Shown here piece after piece: positions 13,616-25,800 of a DNA stretch of 64,000 nt (its first letter is position 1; the number at the start of each line of letters is the position of its first letter). The stretch comes from Apus apus (Eukaryota > Chordata > Aves > Apodiformes > Apodidae). Below the pieces are notes generated by a model. It was not told the origin of the DNA. It saw only the letters and a list, made by a program, of their open reading frames with translations, and did no database searches. The stretch spans positions 18,119,501 through 18,183,500 of the forward strand of contig NC_067287.1 in NCBI RefSeq assembly GCF_020740795.1. The letters run 5' to 3'. The position numbers were made by a program, and so were the translations under genes.

Positions 13616-14480
13616 TTTCCTGCTGTATTCTAAAAGAACAAAAATTCTCTCTTCTGGGTGTTGGTCAGTGGATCTAGGAGCTTGAAAAGGCAGTGTCTGT
13701 TTTCACAGTTGGAGGCCAAACCTCTGGCAGACTTCTTTTTTTTTTTTTTCCCCTACATACTTTTGAAAACTGCCAAATTTCAAAGGGTTTCCATAAAATT
13801 AGAAACAGGCTTTCGGGGAAGGTCTTGAACCAGAACTGGTCAGTGGGTGGCTAGAAGAGTTGTGACTATAAACTTCCCATCTATGTAAGCTGCAACCAGC
13901 ATCTGCTTACACTAACTTACGGGTTTTATGACTCAACAGTTATTTGATATGTACTGTTTTTCTCTGAAAAGTATCTACTGTGGATTTTGGCAATCCTCAC
14001 ATTCTCAGGACATCGTCATGACCTGATCTCTATTTTCTACAGATAAATTAAAAGAAAATCCAATAGCTTTACTGTTTATATATAATTCATGTATGTTTAC
14101 TTTCTGAAATAATAAATGATGGTGTAAGAATGCAAAGCAAAAAGCAGAAACAGATTTCGTTTAATGTCTTCCACATGTGAGGAAAATTAGTTTTTTTCTC
14201 AGAAAACGATGAACTTCTATAGGCTGTGTAACAGAGGTTAGAAAAGTAAGTAACTACTGGCCTAGCACAAATTCTGAAATAGTGCTTAAGCCACCAATTG
14301 CACTTATTTTACTTAGCATGCTGAAATGAGGTCAACTGAAAACAAGGAAAACTCGAGACCGCAGTGTCGCGTTATGCAAGAGATCCCTCAGCAGAGGGAA
14401 GAAAAACTCGAAAGGGAAGTAAAAATATGCCATGATCATTAGGCTGACTCTGTCCAAAGCGTTTTACTACTGCTCTGCCT
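13616..14480. other. FAP 5' flank and probable 5' UTR
   Basis: This AT-rich stretch lies upstream of the FAP start codon on the minus strand. A long T run is at about 13735-13750. No TATA box could be assigned with confidence, and the transcription start is not known. Confidence 0.4.
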
Positions 14481-14484
14481 CAGA

Positions 14485-14835
14485 GGCACTGCGAGGAGCG
14501 CGGGCACAGGCAGGGCCGGGCACAGGCAGGGCCGGGCACAGGCAGGGCCGCCCGGCTCCCTCTCCTCAGCGGCGCCGCCGCTCGGGCGGGCGGGCGGGGC
14601 GGGGCAGTAACGGCCGGGCTCGAGCGCGGGGCAGGAGCGGCCGGAGGGAAGCGGGAAGAGCCAGAAACGTTTAAATGAGGCAACGTTTTGTGTAGCCTGC
14701 CCCTGCACAGCCCGGTATCCCGCAGGTACCCGGGTCCCTTCAGCAGAGCTCTCCACTGACGCCTCCTTGCTTCAATCTTCAGTGCTCTCTTCCCCAGCAC
14801 ACACTCCGCCCCCCCCCACCCCCCCGGCACCACCT
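14485..14835. promoter_or_regulatory. Small CpG island upstream of FAP
   Basis: About 350 bp of GC-rich, CpG-rich sequence stands out from AT-rich surroundings. It holds GC-box sequences (GGGCGG types at 14583-14605), a three-copy tandem repeat and a C-rich tract at 14806-14826. It lies about 0.9 kb upstream of the FAP start codon. It may be an alternative FAP promoter or an unannotated non-coding transcript start. Function is inferred from composition only. Confidence 0.5.
14500..14549. repeat. Tandem repeat, three copies of a GGGCACAGGCAGGGCC-type unit
   Basis: The 16-bp unit GGGCACAGGCAGGGCC occurs three times in direct succession with almost no divergence. This indicates a recent minisatellite-type expansion inside the CpG island. 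Confidence 0.85.
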
Positions 14836-14954
14836 TCCTGGCATTTCTTGGTGAGGTTGGATGGTCCTAAACACAAACGCAACCCAAAAAACACACACCC
14901 CACCAAAAGGATCCCCCTGCCCCAACCTCAGCCACCACAGCACACCCTGAAGTG

Positions 14955-15240
14955 CCACATGTACATATTTCTTGAATACCTCCAAGGATGGAAGCTCAGC
15001 CAGCTCCCTGGGCAGGCTGTTCCAATGCTTGACTACTCTTTCAGTATAGAAATTATTTTTAATATCCCATCTAAACCTCACTTGCTGCAACTGGTCCAAT
15101 CATTATCCACTGGGGAGAAGAGGCCAACACCCACCTCACTACAACCTCCTTTCACGTAGTTGTAAGAGCGATGAGGTCTCCCCTGAGCCTCCTTTTCTTC
15201 AGACTAAAAAGTGAACTCCAGATGATTAACCTGGCCATGA
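14955..15240 (-). mobile_element. CR1 LINE fragment, old copy
   Basis: Read on the minus strand this matches the CR1 ORF2 end and 3' UTR. One minus-strand frame contains YTERVVKHWNSLPRELAELP then SLEVFKKYVHVAL, the typical C-terminus of CR1 reverse-transcriptase ORFs. The terminal octamer repeat is missing, and the copy is eroded. The limits are approximate. Confidence 0.85.
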
Positions 15241-17177
15241 GAAGAGTACTGGTGGTGGGCCCTCCTTAGCTTTGGCTCCATCGCCTGCTTGGGGTGGCCC
15301 AGCTCAGTTTTCTTCTTGCTGCTGCCTCAGCCAGTGTGGTAAGTGTTTTGACAAGAAACTTAAAGAGACCAGTGGTCACTAGAAGTTGCAGATTGGGCTC
15401 AGGTGTTGTTCGTTTTGCATGGCTGCTGAATCACCTCACCTGACTTCCTGCACCAGCCTTGTATTTCTCTCCTGTGCTCAACACCAAAAAGGGAAAAATA
15501 AGAGTGAGGAAAGGAGTCCAGAATGGTGGTGCCTCTATGTGGAAGTCAGGCATAGGGACTGTGATTTTTCTGAGGAGGTGAAAAAGGACTGAGTACCCAA
15601 ATATTTCTGAAATTCAGTAGGAGCTTGGTACATCACCCTCTCTGGCTCCTTGGAAAATTGAGAATGAAGTGGATTAGATAGGTTTCCTGTCATACCAAAC
15701 TGTGCAGCAGAGCTTGGGGCTAATGGTTTACAGAGAAAATAACTCTCAATGTACTGTCACCAAAGGTAGTCAAGTTACCACCTTAGCCTAACAGTATGGG
15801 TTGGAACTTGCATAATTACACCAGCCTTGGTCATGCAACAGCTGATCTGTTCTTTACATTTTTTTGGTGGTAGGATTTTTGAAAATAAATTCAAATTAAT
15901 TGTCTGGAAAAAACATCTGATATGAAACATCTTATTTTCCTATAAACTCAGTTGCCCTCTCTCCCCAGCTCTTGTCACAACAGTGACATACTAGTTATAC
16001 AAGATACAATTTCTGGGTAAGATCCATCCTGTTGATATAGGCCATGCAGGAAAAAAAGGCTGAGAAGGGTAAAATACATTGTTCCTGATGTGTGGTATAT
16101 GAAGGGCAGAACTGAGCTCAAGAACAATAGTGTTTCCTAACAAGGCAAAACTGCAGCTACTAAAAATTTCCAAAACAAAAAAGGATTGTGACAAAAGAAT
16201 TTTCCTCCAAGTAACTCATGCTTCTTATTCATATTTCCAAACTCTTACTTATTTCCTAGCATTTTGTGGTTAATGCCATATGTATTTTCAGTAATACAGT
16301 TCAGAGAAAGAAATCTTTTTCTACCAACACTGGTTATTTCTGACAACCAGAACATCACAAAATTGCAAATGCTGGTTTTGATCAGGCTAGTTTTCATTTC
16401 CAAATATGCGACTTCCTCTAATGAATGCATATTTAGAGAATGTCTCAAAGGAAATTATTCAACCTCACATGATCTAAAGACTTTGCTGCATACTGTGTAT
16501 TTTTCCAATTTGGAGGTCTAGTTATTTAGGCATGTGCTGTAATAAGATTCACAAAGTCTGCAGTATTAGAAGCAAACAAAATTTAATTAGCAGGGAATGA
16601 CCTTTACAGGCTTTGTAGCTTTACTGCTCATAACACCTGAACTCCCTTCTCTGGACTGTTTATATTAGTACTAGTGAAGAAGCAAACAGCACTTCTTTCC
16701 ACAGCCAAATCACTTCCTAACTTCTGCAACATCAGAATCCCATAATATAAGCTAAAAATTAAAGTGTAAGGAAGCTAGAAAGACGGTGAATCAGTTGGAG
16801 AAATAAACAAATTATGGAACAGAAAACACACTCTGTACAGCAACTATCCCACCAGTTATGCAACTAGTATTAGGTTACTAAAATATTTACATTTCCTAGA
16901 TGAGGAAATGTAGGTTTACAAATACAGGTTGTGCATGACATCAGACCAGAAGGGGGTAGAATAACAAAAATGCAACTAATCTGAACCAGTTCTTTAGTAG
17001 CTACACACATATCTAGACAATTCCCCAGTGACTAATAGTTTTTCTTTTCACTTTTGCAAACAAATAAAAGCTGTAAGTAGAAAATACAATCCAGATTTGT
17101 CACACTCCCTGCAGGACTTTGGGTCCATAAAGCCACTAAATGCAGAAGTAAGTAGCAGATAAAATATGGCAGTTTAG

Positions 17178-17200
17178 TTTGTTTGTTTGTTTGTTTGTTT
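17178..17200. repeat. (GTTT)n microsatellite
   Basis: About five to six direct GTTT units are visible. Confidence 0.9.
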
Positions 17201-18093
17201 ACAACTTCACACTTCCTGGATGAAAAATAGGCACTTTTTACCACCCCATTCAGAGACAGTAACTTGAAGTGGAAATTCCTTGTTCTACACAGCCAGCAGG
17301 ATTCACTACACATTATGCTAAAGTTAGAATGTGCAAACACTTTAAGTGGTTGAGTCACTTAAGAAGAACTTGCAGTGTAACAGCAGAACACAGGTGAACT
17401 ACAAGAAGCCCAAGCACATTTGTGATACATCCCTATTTAATTCAACTATAAAAGAACAAAGAATTCCATGGAAATAGCATTTTCCATACATTTTCCATAG
17501 CATGGAAAATTATTTGACTGAGGACCAGAAACAAGCTATGTAATGATATCATATTTTTACCATAGTTTTACATTTCTTTACAGTACTGGATAAATTACTT
17601 CAGACACTTCAAAATGCTATGTCCAGTCCATTATGTTACATTTACATAACTGTAACAACTCATTAATACAGAAATTCAGAGATGATCTAGATTATTATTG
17701 TCAAGAGAGACTATTTTAATAATTAATTTTAGTATATTTTCATAGTATCTCATCAGATACTGAGCACATTAACAAAATACATCTTAAATTACAATAATGA
17801 CCTGTCAATTACAACCATGATCTGTCGTGATCTCTCAATCTCCAATATTTTAATTAGTCAGATTCTCAGTGTGTTAACCCTGTATTTAATGCTAAATCAG
17901 CAGATTCTAGAAGTAGCCAAAAGCTTCTACTACAACAGAAGACAGGAACTTGACGTTTCTAAGAACAATAAATGAGGGGAATGTTTTAATTTTGTTAACT
18001 AAATGAAGTATCTAATGATGAATAAAAGAATTGGTGAAGATTTCACATTTGTTTTGCCCTAGACAATACAGAAAGGTAAGAATACAATTATAT

Positions 18094-18130
18094 GATGATA
18101 TATATATATTATATAATCATATATATACAC
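18094..18130. repeat. AT-rich simple repeat
   Basis: Alternating TATATA blocks are interrupted by short variants, in the IFIH1 3' flank. Confidence 0.8.
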
Positions 18131-18300
18131 ACTACAAATATCTTATGCTTCCTATCTTCCACTGGACTTTCTTGTTTTTGTTGTATCATTCAAAAATACC
18201 TGTGCAGTTGCTGTGTCTTGAAAAATCTTTGCATATAGAATATCTTAACTCTTAATATGCCTGATTTTTTTTATTATTTTTTTTTTTTCAGTCCTAAGGC

Positions 18301-19674
18301 AGTAGTTTATTAGTATAAATCACTGTTGTGGAGTAATTTCAATGTGTAAATAAACTGCAATTTCTGTAGTTTAAGCACATTATAATGTATAAAACTGCTA
18401 TAGTGAAAACTCATCCGTGTGCATATTTACTTCCTAATGCTATAATTTATTTATAAGTAAGTAGCTAATCTCAAAATGACCTGTACCAGTTTGGTGCTAT
18501 CTCAAATGTGCTGCACTTCTCAGTCAGAAATTAGTTTTTTTTCCCTTCCCCTGAAGAACGGCCAGCAATATGAAAAAAACCCAAACAAACGCAAATCTGG
18601 TCCTGATGCAAACCTGAAATAAAATCTGATTTTAAAAAATATGCACAGTATTTCTATTCCTTTAAATATGTAAAGCAATTATAAATCTAGCCATAAGATT
18701 CTTTTTTTGCTGGCATATACTTTGCAGCTATGTTTTAACTAGGAAATGTTACCTGGGGCTACTGAATTGTTGACATGTCCATGACAGTAAACATACCACT
18801 TTATCCTGAATTTGCAAAGCTGACTGTTGAAACAACAAACAGTCCTTCTTTCCACTGTCCAGTATCTTACTTGCAAATAGGGGAAGGGGAAGTCTGTCGA
18901 TGAGGCAAATACAGAGAGACATTATAATATTTTTACAGTCAGAATATCACTGTCACAGTTGGCAATAGTTAATCATTAATCTATAGAAAAAAATACACCT
19001 CATTATATAGGCTGTTTAACAAACCTATGAAACTAACACACAGAAAGACATTTGGCATTGTGCTTCTTGAAACTTAAAAGAATCAATTACAGGTCAGTTT
19101 AAGGGCTTGATTTTTTAAAATGTCTTTTAATGGAACCAATTTTAGTCTGTCAAAATGTATGAGCTTGCAGATAAAGAGGGGAAGAACTCGGTAGTGAAAC
19201 CACTGACAAAGTTAACAAAAATTCAGAAGTAATACCCAGCTAACTTGTTTTCTTTACATGTCTCCTCTTTTAAGGCAATTTATTTTCAAAAGTGTTCTAG
19301 CAGGAAGAAATACAGAAAATAATCACCAAGGCAAATACCACGATTTCTGTCCTATGTTCTGTGCTTGATGACAGGTCACCTAACAGGCTTTTGACAGTGT
19401 TGTCACCCCATGACAGACTGTAGTGAGTAGAGATGGGAATTTGTTCCGTGGACACAGATAACTACAATGTATTTGTCTTTGTCCCTGAGTACCACCGCAA
19501 AGCGAAGTGCAAACAGCAGCCATGGGACTTCATCCTTCTCCTTCCCTGGGATTTTTTCTTCTAAAGAATTCCCTCATGCCACAGTGTTTATGATGCAGCA
19601 CTCTCTGTGGGACACATGAGCTACTCAGCAGTCAGAGAAAAGATGAAACAGGCTCTTATTTTCATTCTGAGTCC
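18301..19674 (-). other. IFIH1: IFIH1 probable 3' UTR and 3' flank
   Basis: This follows the IFIH1 stop codon on the minus strand. AATAAA hexamers on that strand occur at 19279-19284, 18447-18452 and 18306-18311. None has a convincing downstream GU-rich element by eye, so the UTR end is not fixed. Confidence 0.4.
19279..19284 (-). terminator. Candidate IFIH1 polyadenylation signal
   Basis: AATAAA on the minus strand, about 390 bases after the IFIH1 stop codon. It is the first such hexamer downstream. Other candidates lie further on, so this choice is tentative. Confidence 0.3.
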
Positions 19675-19857
19675 TCAGTCTTCATATCCTGAAGGACAAT
19701 GAGCTGCATAATCAAAACTAGGGAACCGAATGGGCAGATCTCCCCATTTTTTATAGATACCCTTCGTTGTTTTCTTGTCTCCAAACACAACCACAAAATT
19801 TTTAATCTTTAGACAAGGCAGGTCAAGACCTCGGTGAACCATCATATTTCCCCATGC
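19675..19857 (-). CDS. IFIH1: IFIH1 exon 16 (end of regulatory domain and stop)
   Basis: It encodes residues 951-1010: [40 protein letters not shown] and [20 protein letters not shown], then TGA at 19675-19677. It forms the dsRNA-end-binding C-terminal domain and tail. The acceptor is ATACTTGCAG. Confidence 0.97.
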   Translation of the reverse strand, partial: AWGNMMVHRGLDLPCLKIKNFVVVFGDKKTTKGIYKKWGDLPIRFPSFDYAAHCPSGYED

Positions 19858-22800
19858 CTGCAAGTATAAGGAAACTATGTTTCAGATAAAATAAACAAGA
19901 TCATTGGACAGAAATAAACACAGACAGTAACAACAACATAAAAGTATGAAAGTAAGTTCTTCCTCACTTGTCCACAATCTTTACATATAATTTCCCCATT
20001 TATCTGGTAATCGGCATCCTTATCTTGCAGTGTCTTATTTTCTCTTGTATGATAAAGACTCCTGAAAAACAGTCAGAAAGCATGTGTCAGAATACATTGG
20101 TCATTCAATGCTACACATATCCTTAAGCACACAACGACTACCTAAAAGGTCATAAACTCTAACTGTTGTGCACATTCAGGAGTTGGAGAAAATGCAAGGT
20201 CATATTTCATGCTCCTAAATCACAGTGAAATTAAACTGTAATACACGCTTCCTTTTGTAGCAGCTCAGGAGCTGCATCCTCCCTCACACCTCTAAAAGTA
20301 GGAACAGCAGGCTCTCCAATATAATAGGGGATAGATCTAGCTTGTTTTGTTTCAGGTGTCATGGAGCTGTCAAAGAAATGACACGTGAAAGTTAGAGGTT
20401 TTCTTTTTATTCCCTGTAGTTCAACCTTTCCCCTTAACAGAATCATTTGGTTCTGACTATCCAGAGCTGCAGATTGTGTGCACAATCTTAATGCTTTAGT
20501 TTGGGGTGCACTTGAGCTTGAGGGTTACTATTAGCCTGTGCAGAGGGGTTATAAGAATTATTACCTTGTAGTTTGAACTGACTGTACTAATTTCTCATTA
20601 AATTTCAAAAAGCATTTACAAATTACACCAGAGATATATCTAAAAGAACCAAGAACTTTGGAGGGAAGTAACTTGGTTGAATGGTGTTTGCCATGTAATT
20701 AGCAAAGCATGACTAATCTGTAATATACAATACCCATTACAAATGCAAGTTGAATTAAAACATTTTCTTGCTCTCTTAATTTCCATTATGAGTGGGAAGA
20801 GAAGGTCACCTCCTGTCATCACGGCACTGAAAAGTTAAATACGGTTTAACATAAATGTTTACCAAACTAGATGGCATCTCTTCCAGCAGAGATAAGCAAA
20901 AGCAAGAACACTGGAAGAACAGAAGGGGTGGGTCATAAGTATGAACATCCTACAAATACACAATTGTTAATGCACAGGTCATGGCCAATACGTTGTTTGA
21001 GTCAAACTCCTATCCTGGGTCCGTTAGCGATGTAGCAATGTGGGTAACTGGTATTAATCTTTGTTTATAGTTACTCTGTGGAAACATTGCATATTATATA
21101 GTAAGTGACCTAGTTAATATACCACAGGACCTATGCCTTTTTCCAAAGTTTCAAACTGCTGAAAAGAAAATCTGTTTCTACTTGAAAGACATAAAGCAGA
21201 TCATAAACACTTACTGGAAATCTTTTTTTACACTGACATGATGCATGTTTTCAATAACTTGTATGTCTTCTCCAGAACATACCAGCTTGTGGCAATTTTT
21301 GCATAGGAATGTTATTAGTGAAGGATTTTTCTTGTATTTCTTGCACTGATCTCGTTTTGCTTTCATTTCTTTTTCCACTAGACTTTGTAACTGGAAATTC
21401 TGAATCTAGAAATAGATCAGTAAGAGCACTGTAACATTCTGGTGGAATGACAATAGTAGTTTTCTTTTTCAGGTATTTTATGAGTTCACTGACAACATGA
21501 CTTCTAGTCAATTTTCCTGATTTGGGTATTTCCCCTCTTACCAACAGAAAAGCAGACTTTTCTTAAGGCCCAGAAACCATAGATTACAAATTAATACTGG
21601 CAGAAGGATTCAAGGCCATATGCAGTAACTAATATTATTTTAAGTTTTTCTCCCCTAAGTGGACTTCAAATAGAAAATATTTCTTACAATATAAATCAGT
21701 CTTAAAGGGAAAGTGCAGAGTTGCAATAAATACCTTATTTAAATACTCTTGCTGCGGCATCTTCTGGACACGCTGAATGGCCTTATACATCATTTTCTCA
21801 CGGTAAAGATTAACATCTTCACGTTCAATAGCTCTTGAGCCACTCGAAGCCACAAGTGCATAGGTACTCTCATCAGCTCGAGCTCGACCACGAGCCTACA
21901 ATTTGCAAGGAATGAAACATAAACAGCACAACGTTCCCTACAACACTGCACAACATTTTTTCCTAGTTTTGTAATGGAAGACATGTACTGTTCCATACAC
22001 AGTGTCCCCAAGAGCATTTTTTTCCACTTAACTCAGACAGATAGAGAATCAGTGAATAACATGTACTGTTTCTGCAATATCATCAAAGGTACCTGTGAAA
22101 ATAGTACTCAGGAGATTTGTTCATTAGCATAGCACTTTTCAAAGCAGAAAACTGTATTTTATCACCAAAAAATATGCATTTAAATAAATATATGTAAATA
22201 TGTGTTCATAAATTAAGTGAGAACATGGATAAAATGATATTCTGATAAGCTATTAAATATTTTTAACTGTTGGTGGTAAAAATGTCTTTTACATCAACCA
22301 GTCTACTGATCAGAGTCCCCTATCTTTTCTTCACTAGAGCTTACTGTTTGTGTAGACCTTTAAATGGGTGTTACACCATTACATATGGAGGCAAATTTTA
22401 CACTGCAAGCAAACTGAGGATGGCAACAGGAACTGAACCTTGTTGCAAGGGCATTTTCTCTTTTAGCATGCAAGTATTTCAAGAACTATCTCCAAAGCCC
22501 AGGTGTATGATTCACCATTTGCATATCCCAAACAGAAAAGCACTTTAAAAAACACGTTATGTATGCAGTAAAATCATACCTGCATCATAGCAATTTCGTT
22601 GGTGACGAGGCCATAGCGAATAACGATGTTACACTCTTTGATGTCTAGCCCTTCCTCAGCTACAGTAGTAGCAATAAGTAAATTCACATTTCCACCTCGG
22701 AATTTATCAATAACTTCTCTCTGTTCGTTCTGTAAATAAATAAATAAATAAATAAATAAGAATAGTGTGTCCACTTTCAGAATGAGTTTCTGTCATCAGT

Positions 22801-25800
22801 TTCATCTAATTAAGAGGTTTAAGGAATTATAGTCTAATCATTTCAGAGTGGAGTGCCAAACATCAAGTGGCTACAACTGCATTTAAACATATTTCAAGAT
22901 CAGAAACAAGGAGTATTTCCTACTGAATATAGTAAGTGTACAGCACCTTTATTAAGGGAGCAGGGAGCAGAAGCCAATCTTTTTGAGGTAATTGAGCTTG
23001 GAACTTTGTAGCACTAGGAGTTTTGATAATATAGTTGTTCTATCATTTTCAAATTCTTTAAGTTCAGAGCTTCTAGATTTCTACCACTCTAGTAATTTCA
23101 GCTTGAAGTATACACTTGACCACTTCTAAGTCAAGTTCCAAAGCACTTAAAATTCTCCATAATAAATGGAGACCATAATTTTGGTGATCTGGGGAGCACC
23201 AAATAGCACAGCAATGACACACTTAAAAAATTAAGCATCCAAAACCCAGACTTCTGAATTAGCTGGATATTTCAAACAAGCTGGAGCAGAGGGACAGAAA
23301 CTTTCTGTTCAATTTCAAAGTGAAAAAAAAGGCTGTTTTGTTTGCATAATGTGGTGCACAGATTAAATACCAAATTTTCATAGAAAACAAGCAACTTTGA
23401 GAGAACAACTTCTATTCTTTTTTTGGAAATTGAAAGCAGATTAAGGAAATGGGACTCTGCTCAGCAGTACGCTGCACCTTTTTTTGCTTAAATGCTGAAA
23501 TGGCAATTTTATTGTGAGGAAAAACAGAATAGAAGAGAGGTTTTGGGATACTGGAGTACTTTGTTTTGAAAATGTTTAATTTCAAGGTATAAATCATCAG
23601 AGAAACATTGTATGTGAAGTCTACACAATGGTATGAGATGGACTCTTCAGTGATCAATTGTGAAATTTTCACTGCAAATTCTGGCAAATCCTTTCAATGA
23701 TTCTGTCAGTATGAAGCATGCATATAAATTGGTGTAAGCTGATTAAGCAACAATATCAGATAAAGACAGACGTAATCAACACTGTAATTTTATTTTTCAT
23801 ACAGCAACTAAAATATAATTTGAATTTCTGTTGTCCCAATAATTATAAATTAATTTAACAATTGCATTTTTGCTATTGCCATTTTGTTCACTTCTTCTTC
23901 TTAAATCTCACTACAACTTGTGTCCCCTTTGAATATATGCTCCTCTGGGAAATGTATGCCTGTTACTTCTATTGCCACAGAGTCTAAAACCAAAAAAGTT
24001 TGTTTATTGTGGAGATAAAATTATTCTGGCATTGGTATGCACCTATCCTGCAGTTTATGAAGGTAAATTGCTGGCCAGGTATGAATCCATAACTGTAGGC
24101 TCCAAACTTCAATCCATTCTAGTACTAAACCAAACTGTGTTCTCAAATAATGTACAACATTTTAATGCTCTAGTGCAATAGTTCTGTACCTGAGTCATGG
24201 GTTTTGTTTCACTGTTATGTCCAGCACCAATAAGATAATGGGCCTTAATTCCCACTTCTTCGAATTTTGGGTTATCCTTAATCCACTGGAATAGAGCAAA
24301 GGCACTTAGCCGAGTCTTTGTGAAAATGATTCCTCTGGGTTCCTCAGTCTTTGTGAACTCCTCCATTAAAGTGTTTCGCAACTGTATTAGCTTCTCGTTT
24401 TCATATTCCGGCTTTCTCGCCAACTCTTTCAGCTGCTTCTTATTTGCTTTAAAAACAGTAGATGTAAATTAATAAAAAGTAATCATGTTCAATAACAACT
24501 CGGGGGGGGGGAAGCAAAGAGCAGCTTTCTTCATAATTCTCCCAGCATGGCTAATTCACATCCAGTTTAAAGAGCTGTGGTGTAACAATAATTTTTCAAG
24601 TGAGTTTAGATTAATTAGCAACACACTAATGAACCAAAATAAACCACCATTAACTTTTAAAGATACACTTTGCTTTTCATGGTGAGAATAACCAAAATAA
24701 AAAAACTCTGCCTACACACCAGAAGTGGTACACAGTTAAGTGCATTGTATTAAAGAGTTAAATCACAGCTTATAATGTTTGCAAAACAGTTTTAAAATAA
24801 CAGAAACAGTTTTACAAGGAAAACAGATTAATATGCACAGCCCACAGAGCTGGTAACATTTTTATAAATTTGGACAGAAATTATCCTTGGGACATACCAT
24901 AAGGTAGGAATCCTCACTAGAAACATACAGTGTAATAGACACCAGGATGGGAGCTTTGTTAGTGGTGCTGCAGCTTTAAAGACAACTCAGTGGAACATTA
25001 AATGAATGACTCTCTTAGACAGGCACTAGGATCATGACCAGGGAGGACTCCTCATGTGTTTGAATTTTTAAATAAAACTTCTAATATTTATTATACATCA
25101 CTGCTAGATGATCATGCAAACACAATAATGACACTTCAAGGTGGGGTCCTTGTGAGATAAGGTATTACAGTCATCCTGATGTCATCACTCCCTACAGATT
25201 GTTGACCTGCACCTAGTCCAACGCAATGCTAGTCAATGTATCACAAACTACTACATCACTTAGGTAGTGGCTTTCTGAATACAGTCTTATTCATACTTTA
25301 GAATGTATACAAATATATACAAAAAGTAGGCAGATTTAAAAAAACTCCCACAATTCCACACTCCCCCCCCACCTTAGTTAAACCTACACTAAGGGCTGCA
25401 GTAAGTTTATCATCCAAAGATGAACTCTGCTTTTAAAAGCTGGAAAGAAAAATTTCAGATTTTCTTTCATTATTCCTGGTACCTCCACAGTAAAATCAAA
25501 CCAAATTGGAATATAATTTATTTTTCACTATCAGGCTCTTTGAACTTCATTTACCTGTGGAAATGAAAGCAACCTAGACAGTTCAATTTCATTTTTTAGT
25601 TAGTTTAACTTTTTGGTTTTCAGCAACAGCTTAATTCTGACATTCTAAATAAGGGGACATAAAGACAGGTATGAAGAGTTATTAAAAGCCACAGTGACAT
25701 TACTTATCCTAATCTAATCTATTTTTCTAAAAATTTCTTTAACGTCCAGAATTTCTCACTGATAGCTTTCTAACTTTGAAGTTCATAAGACACATGAAAT

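Larger units (their letters stand above)
15241..18300. other. Intergenic region between FAP and IFIH1
   Basis: AT-rich sequence with no recognisable exon. It contains a short GTTT microsatellite (about 17178-17200) and an AT-rich simple stretch (about 18094-18130). Open frames are short and unconvincing. Confidence 0.6.

Noticed and set aside
14432-15159. Open frames of 80-130 codons around the FAP-upstream CpG island
   Set aside because: Explained by GC-rich tandem repeats and the neighbouring CR1 fragment, whose ORF2 C-terminus appears in one of them.
21251-21544. 97-codon minus-strand frame over IFIH1 exon 14
   Set aside because: Wrong frame. Phase from exon 13 selects another frame that encodes the conserved regulatory domain.
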